27,557 bases of DNA from JASEGV01 sp947085405 (GTDB taxonomy: Bacteria; Bacteroidota; Ignavibacteria; UBA10030; BY39): positions 1-27,557 of the forward strand of contig CAMTWO010000030.1 in the NCBI GenBank assembly GCA_947085405.1. The letters are read 5' to 3'. Position numbers and translations under genes: made by a program. The notes under the pieces were generated by a model. The model saw only the letters and a program-made list of their open reading frames with translations, was not told the DNA's origin and made no database searches. Shown here piece after piece: positions 16,931 through 23,646 of this stretch (within the stretch, counting starts at the first letter, position 1; each line of letters starts with the position of its first letter).

Positions 16931-18457
16931 TTAACCTTTTAATTTTGGTAAAAACCAACTTACTATAAATCCGAGTATCACAATGATTAAAGCTACAAAA
17001 AAAACATTTTGTAAACTATTTGTAAAAACAGATAATACCGTTACAAGGTCTTGATGTTGCATCAGACCACGCAAGTGCGAACTAAGTAATTCGTGCGGTT
17101 CGCCTAAATGTTTTCGGACTAATTCCGGTAGTGAATTTAGTTTCCCGGTTTTTGATAATTCACCGAATTCAATCAACATCGAGCGGGCTAAAGTTGTGCC
17201 CATAATGCTAACCCCCATTGTGCCTCCGAGTGTTCTTGCAAGCATTTGTGAAGAAGTTGCTACACCGATTGCGTTTTTGTTCATACTATTTTGAACTGTA
17301 ACTAAAATTGCAGGAGTACTGAAACCCATACCGGCACCGATTAATGATACAAATAGTATTACAAAATACATCGGCGAATCGTAGTGAACAAATGTTGCCG
17401 CCAAAAATCCAGCTACCATCAATATCAAGCCAAGGCGGATAAACAATTTTTCGCCGTATTTTTGAATTAAGCGTCCCGCTGAAAAACTTGCTGCCGACCA
17501 AGCAAGCGCCATAGGCATAATGGCTAAACCAGCCGTTAACGGGCTTCCCCCCTGAATCGATTGCACGAACAACGGCACGAAACTGATAATACCATACATC
17601 GCAAAACCAGAAAGGAAGGCAAGTAAATTTCCAACCCCGAAGGCACGGTCGCGATAATAATCGACTCGGATAATCGGATCTCCGAATTTCCCTTCATTAA
17701 GAATAAAAGCGATTATCAAAACAACAGAAACTATGATCAATCCTGTTACATTGAACGAGAAGAAAGCCGCCCCTTTTCCAAACAGAAGAAAAGCCATCAA
17801 CAACGAAAACACAGCGGAAATAAAAATGGCGGCTCCTGCATAATCGATACGTTCTCTTTTTGCTTGTGTAATTTCGTTCAAATTAATTTGGATGAGTATG
17901 ATTGAAAGGATTCCAACCGGAATATTAATAAAAAATACCCACTGCCAATCGAAGTGAGTAACTATAAAACTTCCGGTGAGCGGTCCCAGCAGACTTGAGA
18001 TTCCCCAAGTAGCACTCAAAGCTCCTGCACCGCGTCCTCGTTGTGCAGGCGGGAATATCGTTCCGATTAATGCGTACGACACTGCCGCTAAACCTCCGGC
18101 GCCAATTCCCTGAACTCCTCTAAATATAATTAACTGAACCATATTTTGAGAAGCCCCCGAAAGTATTGAACCGATTAGAAAAAACAAAACGGCAATTTGA
18201 AAAAGAGTTTTCTTTCCATATACATCCGACAGCTTGCCCCAGAGGGGCATTGATATTGCCGTAGTCAGCATATAAGCCGAGAAGACCCAAGTATAAAGCG
18301 CCATACCTCCAAGAGCCGAAATTATTGTAGGCATAGCTGTACCAACAACAGTAGCATCGAGTCCGGCAAGCGTTACACCGAACATTACACCGATTACAAT
18401 CTTTGTCCGGTTCTTTTCGTTCAGAGCAACTTCATCTATAGTTTGTGTTTGATTCAT
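16931..18457 (-). CDS. DHA2-family (EmrB/QacA-type) MFS exporter
   Basis: 508 residues with about 14 hydrophobic helices, the count of the DHA2 drug:H+ antiporter family. The early segment LAGLDATVVGTAMPTI is the hallmark LD.TVVN.ALP motif. The motif between helices 2 and 3 (GKLSDVYGKKTLF) and the motif C-like stretch GPLTGSFI are present. It exports hydrophobic compounds using the proton gradient, in the inner membrane. No EmrA-type adaptor or TolC-like partner is encoded nearby. It starts four bases after nth stops and ends 21 bases before the exported protein, so it may link the two gene groups in one transcript. Confidence 0.92.
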   Translation of the reverse strand: MNQTQTIDEVALNEKNRTKIVIGVMFGVTLAGLDATVVGTAMPTIISALGGMALYTWVFSAYMLTTAISMPLWGKLSDVYGKKTLFQIAVLFFLIGSILSGASQNMVQLIIFRGVQGIGAGGLAAVSYALIGTIFPPAQRGRGAGALSATWGISSLLGPLTGSFIVTHFDWQWVFFINIPVGILSIILIQINLNEITQAKRERIDYAGAAIFISAVFSLLMAFLLFGKGAAFFSFNVTGLIIVSVVLIIAFILNEGKFGDPIIRVDYYRDRAFGVGNLLAFLSGFAMYGIISFVPLFVQSIQGGSPLTAGLAIMPMALAWSAASFSAGRLIQKYGEKLFIRLGLILMVAGFLAATFVHYDSPMYFVILFVSLIGAGMGFSTPAILVTVQNSMNKNAIGVATSSQMLARTLGGTMGVSIMGTTLARSMLIEFGELSKTGKLNSLPELVRKHLGEPHELLSSHLRGLMQHQDLVTVLSVFTNSLQNVFFVALIIVILGFIVSWFLPKLKG

Positions 18458-18461
18458 CTAC

Positions 18462-19124
18462 TCATTTAATAATTTTTGACTGTGAAAAACAGTAGCCGTT
18501 GATAGAACAATCGAGACATTTTGGTTTACGAGCCTGGCAAGTTTTCCTTCCGTGCCAAATCAGGTAATTTCCAAAATCGATCCAATATTTTTGCGGAACG
18601 ATTTTCATCAAATCAACTTCAATTTTTTCGGGATTAGTTTGCGATGAGAAGCCAAGCCGTTCGGAAAGTCGTTTTACATGAGTATCAACTACAATCCCGG
18701 AAGTAATACCGAAAGCCGCACCTAAAACTACATTGGCAGTTTTGCGTCCCACACCGGGTAATTTAATCATCTCGTTAATATCTTTGGGTATATTCCCGCC
18801 ATAATTTTCGACCAATGCTTTGCAGCAATTTATTATACTTTTTGCTTTTGCACGATAAAAGCCGGTCGATTTTATTATACCTTCAAGTTCTGCAACATTC
18901 GCTTCGGCAAATTGCTGAACAGTTTTATACTGTTTGAATAATTGTGGAGTAACTTTATTAACCCGTTCATCGGTGCATTGAGCTGAAAGAATTGTAGCAA
19001 TTAACAATTCGTGTGGGTTGTTGTGCGTGAGAGCAGTTCGCACTGATGGATACTCTTTTTGTAAAACTCCGATAATTTTTTGGGTGCGAAGTTTTAATTC
19101 GGCGAATGTTTCCTTTGACGGCAT
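18462..19124 (-). CDS. nth: Endonuclease III (DNA glycosylase/AP lyase)
   Basis: 220 residues, the usual length. Base-excision repair enzyme that removes oxidised pyrimidines and cleaves the abasic site. The helix-hairpin-helix LPGVGRKTA holds catalytic Lys128, and VVDTHVKRL holds catalytic Asp147. Four Cys at 196, 203, 206 and 212 in C-x6-C-x2-C-x5-C spacing bind the [4Fe-4S] cluster. Its ATG shares one base with the stop of the upstream gene (TAATG), and its stop lies four bases from the MFS exporter start, so translation is coupled. Confidence 0.96.
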   Translation of the reverse strand: MPSKETFAELKLRTQKIIGVLQKEYPSVRTALTHNNPHELLIATILSAQCTDERVNKVTPQLFKQYKTVQQFAEANVAELEGIIKSTGFYRAKAKSIINCCKALVENYGGNIPKDINEMIKLPGVGRKTANVVLGAAFGITSGIVVDTHVKRLSERLGFSSQTNPEKIEVDLMKIVPQKYWIDFGNYLIWHGRKTCQARKPKCLDCSINGYCFSQSKIIK

Positions 19125-20053
19125 TACTTAATCAATTTTTTAGTAACTAATTTCCCTTCATCAATCAGTGCGTGCCGCACAAAACCAACTTCTTTGTACA
19201 TCGAAAGCCAACGTAGAGTTTCCGTCAAATGTTCGTGTGCTTCCGGTAGATACAACCGCAGAACAAACTCGGAGCCTTTTCCAAAGCCTAATTTTCGTCG
19301 CATTAATGTGATATACGGAATTTTGAGAGAGACCCATAATTTATCGAGCATCTCGTTCATCGAAGGTTGAAATGTTTCATCCGGAACATCTTGCGGTTGT
19401 GCAAAAAAGAATGCAACTTCGAAAACTTCTTTCTCTAATAGCTTATTTGCCGCGGCACCAGATGAATAAATCAAGTTATACAATGAGTTTTGTGAATTAT
19501 CAATATGCAGTTGGTCTTCATAATTTTTTTTAAGAAGCATCTGTTCTATCAAATCAAGATTAACGCTGCTTTCAAAAATCAAAAGCGTTTCATAGATCTT
19601 CCTGTGTTCCTTACCAGCCTCAAAGCCAATCGTTTTCAGATAATCGCTCCCCGCTTTTTCGAGACGCTTCAGCAGTGCATACTGAGTCGGCAACACGACA
19701 ACTTCAGAAATATATGCTAACTCGAGTCCGTACTTTATGTTTAACGAAAACTGTGTTGATAATTTTTCTAAAGAGTCTCTCAGAGTCTTTCGGATTTCTT
19801 CGTTATCTTGTTGCAACGGAGTTTGCAAGTATTCACCCAAAATAGTTGTAAGCATTTCGGTATTTTTATCTAAAATTTTTTCAGAATACTTGGTTAAAGT
19901 TTTTTCGATTTTCTCGGTTTCTTTTTCCAAATGCTGCTGCATACTCTTAAAAGATTTCAAGTATGTTTCTTTGATTTCACCCTCTTTTAATTGATAAAGG
20001 GATGAACAGCAAATCATTCGTGGTTCGTGCGATAAAGCTTTGTATATACTCAT
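19124..20053 (-). CDS. Coiled-coil protein of unknown function
   Basis: 309 residues, soluble, with no signal peptide. The N-terminus has a Cys pair (MICCSSLYQL), followed by about 90 residues of highly charged coiled coil (MQQHLEKETEKIEKTL onward). The rest is alpha-helical with a conserved-looking C-terminal block (MRRKLGFGKGSEFVLRLYLPEAHEHL). I do not recognise the family. It overlaps the LiaF-like gene by four bases (ATGA) and nth by one base, so all three are made from one message. Confidence 0.8.
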   Translation of the reverse strand: MSIYKALSHEPRMICCSSLYQLKEGEIKETYLKSFKSMQQHLEKETEKIEKTLTKYSEKILDKNTEMLTTILGEYLQTPLQQDNEEIRKTLRDSLEKLSTQFSLNIKYGLELAYISEVVVLPTQYALLKRLEKAGSDYLKTIGFEAGKEHRKIYETLLIFESSVNLDLIEQMLLKKNYEDQLHIDNSQNSLYNLIYSSGAAANKLLEKEVFEVAFFFAQPQDVPDETFQPSMNEMLDKLWVSLKIPYITLMRRKLGFGKGSEFVLRLYLPEAHEHLTETLRWLSMYKEVGFVRHALIDEGKLVTKKLIK

Positions 20054-20628
20054 AATATTCTCAAATCACCAAAAATTTGTGAGACCTGAATTTTGATTTT
20101 TTTTGCTCCGTTAGCTAACGGAGTGTGATAATCGGGAGAAGTAAATTTAATTTCTTTAAATAATCCACCGGCTTTTTCGTTAAAGACTTTCAAGTCGCCG
20201 AACACTGCACTTGCTGTAACTGCAATACCGCAGTCTTTTGGAGCTTGAACGATAGTATCGCCAAATACTGAATTGAGCCGGAGAACGTGTTCGCCGTCAG
20301 CGATTATGGCTTTCGACAAATCTAAATCGATATCCCCGAAAACATTTGAGATAGAACCGCCTTTAAAATTTTGTGAATTTACAGAAAACGATTCATCTCC
20401 AAAAATATTTGAGCGATGGATCAAATCCCCGACTGACTCCGACGGCTCGGTAGTAATTTCAATATGGCTTTGCTGTTTTTTTCTTAATAAAACGTGAATA
20501 CCCCATAGGATAAAAATAACGGGCCAATAAGTTCGTATTAAATAACTAAAGTCGACAATTTCCATATTATCTAATAGGAAAAGAACACCTAAAGTTATTA
20601 AAACCAAACCCCAGAATAGATTTCTCAT
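20050..20628 (-). CDS. LiaF-like membrane protein (DUF5668-type N-terminus, FGD repeats)
   Basis: 192 residues. Two N-terminal membrane helices (about 3-20 and 33-47, GVLFLLDNMEIVDF between them) resemble the DUF5668/LiaF N-terminal domain. The soluble part is a beta-solenoid-like array with FGD motifs at 76-78, 97-99, 122-124, 143-145 and 186-188 (IFGD/VFGD), as in LiaF C-terminal domains. In Bacillus, LiaF inhibits the LiaRS envelope-stress system; here there is no LiaRS next door, though a NarL-type kinase/regulator pair lies downstream on the same strand. Residues about 169-175 (TPLANGA) are encoded by a perfect 18-bp palindrome that looks inserted between the last two strands. Confidence 0.8.
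   Translation of the reverse strand: MRNLFWGLVLITLGVLFLLDNMEIVDFSYLIRTYWPVIFILWGIHVLLRKKQQSHIEITTEPSESVGDLIHRSNIFGDESFSVNSQNFKGGSISNVFGDIDLDLSKAIIADGEHVLRLNSVFGDTIVQAPKDCGIAVTASAVFGDLKVFNEKAGGLFKEIKFTSPDYHTPLANGAKKIKIQVSQIFGDLRIL
20106..20123. repeat. 18-bp perfect palindrome in frame within the LiaF-like gene
   Basis: CTCCGTTAGCTAACGGAG. Its 16-bp core recurs exactly at 22900-22915 in an intergenic terminator hairpin, and as TCCGTCAGCTGACGGA at 26239-26254. The same palindrome in coding and non-coding places argues that the DNA, not the protein, is what is conserved. Confidence 0.75.
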
Positions 20629-20690
20629 AACGTTTTTAAATTATTTTATTTTTAGAGATAACTGAAATATAATCATACAGCAGATTCTGA

Positions 20691-20726
20691 AGAACGTAAT
20701 CCGTTCTGAAACTGTTGAAACAGTTT
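20691..20726. repeat. Two adjacent small hairpins upstream of the LiaF-like gene
   Basis: AGAACG-TAATC-CGTTCT (20691-20707) is followed by AAACTGTT-GA-AACAGTTT (20709-20726). They lie 60-100 bases upstream of the ATG at 20628 and could affect its expression. The AGAACG...CGTTCT arms resemble those of the palindromes at 2205 and 23035. Confidence 0.45.
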
Positions 20727-20747
20727 ATCATCTTTTCTTTTTATTAG

Positions 20748-20995
20748 TAACCCACGACTCCCGCCTGCTGCGGGCAGGTAAGAGACTGTGTGATAATACC
20801 GAACTCACCCTTGCCAAAGGCATCCCTTCGGGAAAATCCCCGCCTGCCTCAACGAATTCACAGAGGCGGGCAGGGCTCTCTTACGAAGAGAGGGACTTGC
20901 TGAATCTGAGTTCAATTCTCCCCTTCTCTTTTTAAGAGAAGGGGTCAGGGGATGAGTTCCTACAGTTTTCACACGACCTGTTAAGTCGTGGGTTA
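20748..20995. mobile_element. MITE-like inverted-repeat element, about 248 bp
   Basis: Perfect 12-bp terminal inverted repeats TAACCCACGACT (20748-20759) and AGTCGTGGGTTA (20984-20995). Inverted similarity continues inward (GTGTGA, GAACTCA, CCC on the left; their complements on the right). The middle is a run of hairpins: TGCCAAAGGCA (20812-20822), TCCCTTCGGGA (20823-20833), a 13-bp stem with two mismatches (20838-20850 with 20863-20875), CTCTCTTACGAAGAGAG (20876-20892), and CCCCTTCTCTT/AAGAGAAGGGG around TTT (20920-20944). The left arm carries an extra CCCGCCTGCTGCGGGCAGG. There is no coding capacity and no clear target duplication. The right end supplies the stop codon of polX. Confidence 0.6.
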
Positions 20996-22828
20996 ACCAA
21001 TAATCATTTCAGCATTTAACCGTTTCTCCAAAGGAGTCTCCAACGGAGCACTTTGTGCCTTCGGACAACGGTTTATAAACAATTTTCCAGAAGTCTCATT
21101 TAGATATTTAGTAATTTCTTTTAGCGATCGAGTATTTATAACATCCGATTTTTCGAGCCATCCTTTGCGTGCAATGCCAACACCGTAAAAAACGTCAGTT
21201 AAACTATTGATATTATGCGCATCCGGATTTATTGCGATTTTTACATCTGATTCTTTTGCAAATTTGCACAACCTCCAATCGAGGTCGAGCCGCGACGGAT
21301 GTGCGTTAATTTCAATAACCTTTCCGAAATCGGATGCTGTTTTAATTATCTCAAGCATATTCACAGGATAAGGCTCTCGTTCGAGAAGCAATCTTCCGGT
21401 CGGATGAGCAAGCATTGTAACATATTTATTTTTCATACCTTTTATAATCCGCTTGGTCATATCTATTTCCGGCATATTAAATTTAGTATGAATTGCACAA
21501 ATTACAAAATCAAAGAGTTCTAAAATTTTATCGGAAAAATCTAAACTTCCGTCGGGAAGAATATCTACCTCAATCCCTTTCAATATACGAAAATTTTTGA
21601 AAGATTTATTCAAGTCATCAATTTCTATTAGCTGCTTCTTAACCTTGTTTTCATCAAGCCCGCCGGCATAAGCCGCCGACTTGCTATGTTCAGCGATTCC
21701 AAGATATTCCCAACCCAACTTTTGCGAAGCATCAGCCATTTCGGCAAGTGTGTTGAAACCGTCGCTGTATTTTGTATGGCAGTGGAATGTTCCGCGTATA
21801 TCTTTTGCTTCTATTAAGTTTGGAAGTTTTCCGGTTGCTGCTGCTTCAAGTTCTCCGAAATTTTCACGCAGTTCGGGGAGAACGAATTCAAGTCCTAGTG
21901 TTTTATAAATTTCCGTTTCGGTTTTACATTTTATTTTTTGTTTTGCTTTGCCCCGTGTTTCTTCAGTTCCAAGTTCAGAGAAACCGTATTCATTCAAACT
22001 CAAACCAAACTTTTTCGAGAGTGAGCGCATCTCAACGTTGTGTTCCTTGCTTCCTGTGAAGTATGCCAGAGCAAACGGGAATTCTGCTTCGGTAACTACA
22101 CGCAAATCGCAGTGGATTCCGTTTTTCAGGATTACACTTGATTTTGTTTCACCTTTTGCAACAACTTCAGCGACATCAGGATACTTTACGAAAGCATCCA
22201 TTATTTTTGTTGCATCTTTCGCACTCACAAGAATATCGATATCTCCGATAATCTCTTTCTTACGCCGTAAACTTCCGGCTAATTCAATTTGGATAACCGA
22301 TTTTAGTTTTTTTAAATCGCTGATAATTTTATCAGCAGATTTTTTGGCTGCGGGATAGAGAAATTTATCGGCGTGTTTTTTTAGCTGCTCGATGCCTTTT
22401 AAAATATTTACTTCAATTTTTTCACCGAACCCATCGAGTTCCTCGAGTTCTTTTTTCTCAGCAGCTTCCTTTAATTTCTCGATTGTTGTGATGTTCAGTT
22501 TGTCGTACAAAATTTTGATTCTCTTCGGACCTAATCCCGGTATCCGAAGCATATCGAGTAATCCTGACGGAAGCGAATTTTTCAACTCCTCGTAATATTT
22601 GAGTTTGCCTGTATAAACAAGTTCAGCCAACTTTTCGGCTAAACCTTCACCAATTCCTTTTACATTTTTGATCTCCCCACTCTCGATTAATACTTTCAAT
22701 TCAGTTGTAAGAGCAGCAACAACACGCGAAGCATTATGGTACGCACGACACTTGAAGGGATTCTCGCCTTTTAATTCAAGCAGCGTCCCGATTTCTTCCA
22801 ATATTTCTGCAACAGTTTTATTATCCAT
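20993..22828 (-). CDS. polX: DNA polymerase/3'-5' exonuclease PolX (Pol beta-like + PHP)
   Basis: 611 residues. Family X gap-filling polymerase of base-excision repair. N-terminal helix-hairpin-helix region (about 1-145, including IKNVKGIGEGLAEKLAEL and LRIPGLGPKRIKIL). The Pol beta palm has GSLRR and GDIDIL with catalytic D196/D198 and a third Asp at 241 (HCDLRV). A C-terminal PHP domain (about 345-555) has metal ligands in FHCHTKYSDG, GIAEHS, LAHPTG and NPDAH and is expected to give 3'-5' exonuclease and AP-endonuclease activity. Related bacterial enzymes are about 570 residues; here residues after about 579 form an extra tail encoded by a cluster of palindromes, and the stop codon comes from the adjacent MITE-like element. 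It is separated from the upstream genes by two hairpin terminators. Confidence 0.95.
   Translation of the reverse strand: MDNKTVAEILEEIGTLLELKGENPFKCRAYHNASRVVAALTTELKVLIESGEIKNVKGIGEGLAEKLAELVYTGKLKYYEELKNSLPSGLLDMLRIPGLGPKRIKILYDKLNITTIEKLKEAAEKKELEELDGFGEKIEVNILKGIEQLKKHADKFLYPAAKKSADKIISDLKKLKSVIQIELAGSLRRKKEIIGDIDILVSAKDATKIMDAFVKYPDVAEVVAKGETKSSVILKNGIHCDLRVVTEAEFPFALAYFTGSKEHNVEMRSLSKKFGLSLNEYGFSELGTEETRGKAKQKIKCKTETEIYKTLGLEFVLPELRENFGELEAAATGKLPNLIEAKDIRGTFHCHTKYSDGFNTLAEMADASQKLGWEYLGIAEHSKSAAYAGGLDENKVKKQLIEIDDLNKSFKNFRILKGIEVDILPDGSLDFSDKILELFDFVICAIHTKFNMPEIDMTKRIIKGMKNKYVTMLAHPTGRLLLEREPYPVNMLEIIKTASDFGKVIEINAHPSRLDLDWRLCKFAKESDVKIAINPDAHNINSLTDVFYGVGIARKGWLEKSDVINTRSLKEITKYLNETSGKLFINRCPKAQSAPLETPLEKRLNAEMIIG
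21018..21073. repeat. 56-bp branched palindromic element inside the 3' end of polX
   Basis: Outer arms AACCGTT (21018-21024) and AACGGTT (21067-21073) enclose three consecutive 11-bp palindromes, each with 4-bp arms and a 3-base loop: CTCCAAAGGAG (21026-21036), CTCCAACGGAG (21038-21048) and GCACTTTGTGC (21048-21058), then CCTTCGG. The fold is cloverleaf-like. It codes in frame for residues about 586-605 of PolX. Confidence 0.7.
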
Positions 22829-22876
22829 GGTTGATATTCAAATCTAATAATAATTAAACAGATACACAATGATGGT

Positions 22877-22928
22877 AAAAAACAAAAAGAGCCGATCCAT
22901 CCGTTAGCTAACGGACTGAATCGGCTCT
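22877..22928 (-). terminator. Strong intrinsic terminator (minus strand), 49 bases upstream of polX
   Basis: On the minus strand AGAGCCGAT pairs with ATCGGCTCT (22920-22928 with 22888-22896), and the stem runs into TTTTTGTTTTTT. The loop contains the 16-bp palindrome TCCGTTAGCTAACGGA (22900-22915), which can form an inner stem. It should stop transcripts arriving from the secreted-protein genes on the right before polX, so polX needs its own promoter in the remaining 48 bases or depends on read-through. Confidence 0.75.
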
Positions 22929-22966
22929 GTCCAACTTTCGATTTCTGACCTTGTGTAAACTAGTAA

Positions 22967-22985
22967 GTCGGATTTCAAATCCGAC
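22967..22985. repeat. 19-bp palindrome between two terminators
   Basis: GTCGGATTTCAAATCCGAC is a perfect 9-1-9 inverted repeat, and flanking GTAA/CTAC extend it with one mismatch. It lies between the two hairpin terminators. Confidence 0.65.
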
Positions 22986-23000
22986 CTACATTGCACTAAC

Positions 23001-23074
23001 AAAAAAAAGCCGACTTCCCATGAACGTAAAAAACGTAAAACGTTTTAAAACGTTCTAAAACTGAGAAACCGGCT
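23001..23074 (-). terminator. Second intrinsic terminator with a palindrome in its loop
   Basis: On the minus strand AGCCGGTTTCTC (from 23074) pairs with GGGAAGTCGGCT (to 23008) over 12 positions, counting three G-U wobbles, and is followed by eight T (23008-23001). The loop holds the dispersed palindrome with core AACGTTTTAAAACGTT (22-base match 23035-23056). It probably ends the transcript of the T9SS-tail remnant and the secreted protein upstream of it. Confidence 0.65.
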
Positions 23075-23098
23075 CTATTTTACCACTGATACAATTGC

Positions 23099-23163
23099 AT
23101 CGAAGACGCATCCGCCTCAGGCGGAGATTCGATTGTGCCATAGGCACATCAGCCTTCGGCTGA
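23099..23163. repeat. Array of three adjacent GC-rich palindromes
   Basis: TCCGCCTCAGGCGGA (23111-23125) sits inside outer arms ATCGAA/TTCGAT (23099-23104, 23128-23133). Directly next to it come TGTGCCATAGGCACA (23134-23148) and TCAGCCTTCGGCTGA (23149-23163). Each is a perfect 6-3-6 palindrome sharing only a GCC-NNN-GGC centre, with different outer arms. The array begins 10 bases after the stop of the T9SS remnant. Confidence 0.7.
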
Positions 23164-23172
23164 CAATTATTC

Positions 23173-23526
23173 TTACCGCATCAGGATCATCTTCTTCACA
23201 TCGTAGAATTTACCAGATTGCAACCTGTAGATATAAACACCACTCGTTAGATTACTCGCATCAAAATGGAAAGACTTATAACCAGCTTTCTGGAATTCAT
23301 CGATGAGTGTTGCAAACTCTCTTCCTAAAATATCGTACACCTTCAACATAACGTGTGCATCTTCGGGTAAGCCGTAGTGTATTTCTGTTGTTGGGTTGAA
23401 AGGATTGGGATGATTTTGTGATAGGATAAATCTATCCGGAACACTGACCGTATTTATTTCTTCTGATGTTGGTAGATATCCGGATTTGTAGGCAAGCGGA
23501 GGACACGGTGGACGTATTGCTTGTAT
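23173..23526 (-). pseudogene. Detached T9SS sorting domain (3' part of the interrupted gene)
   Basis: An open minus-strand frame that encodes a Pro-rich linker (IQAIRPPCPPLAYKSGYLP) and then a complete type A T9SS sorting domain: SQNHPNPFNPTTEI, LKVYDILGREFATL, SGVYIYRLQSG and the end KKMILMR before TAA at 23175-23173. There is no start codon or ribosome site of its own. It is in the same frame as the secreted protein ending at 23641, and removing the 123 bases 23524-23646 joins them exactly. The sorting domain directs export through the outer membrane and surface attachment, so the protein upstream has lost its address label. Confidence 0.8.
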
Positions 23527-23527
23527 A

Positions 23528-23646
23528 GGATGGTTCTAAAAATCCAAAAGAATATCGAATATCGAACAAGGAATTATGAATTTTGAAGTAAATTTCCCCT
23601 TCGTCATTCGACATTCGGTGTTCATTATTCATTATTAGAACTACCC
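23528..23646. mobile_element. 119-bp MITE-like element with TATA target duplication
   Basis: Terminal inverted repeats of 12 bp: on the minus strand GGGTAGTTCTAA (from 23646) and TTAGAACCATCC (to 23528), complementary at 10 of 12 positions. TATA flanks both ends (23524-23527 and 23647-23650), which also makes the outer 16 bp complementary at 14 positions. The interior is AT-rich with echoing ATCGAATATCGAA and ATTCGACATTCGG motifs and has no transposase. Read on the minus strand it opens with TAG and three further in-frame stops, so it ends the host reading frame at once. Element plus one TATA is 123 bases, 41 codons. A 66-codon frame across it is not a real gene. Confidence 0.75.

Noticed and set aside
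21018..21073. tRNA gene
   Set aside because: The cloverleaf-like shape lacks the T-loop, anticodon and CCA features, is only 56 bases and lies in frame in polX.
22877..23163. CRISPR array
   Set aside because: The palindromes differ in sequence and spacing; there are no regularly spaced identical repeats and no cas genes.
23432..23632. A 66-codon minus-strand frame (starting MNNEHRMSNDEG)
   Set aside because: It is created by the inserted 119-bp element and reads the T9SS region in the wrong frame; the true frame there encodes the sorting domain.
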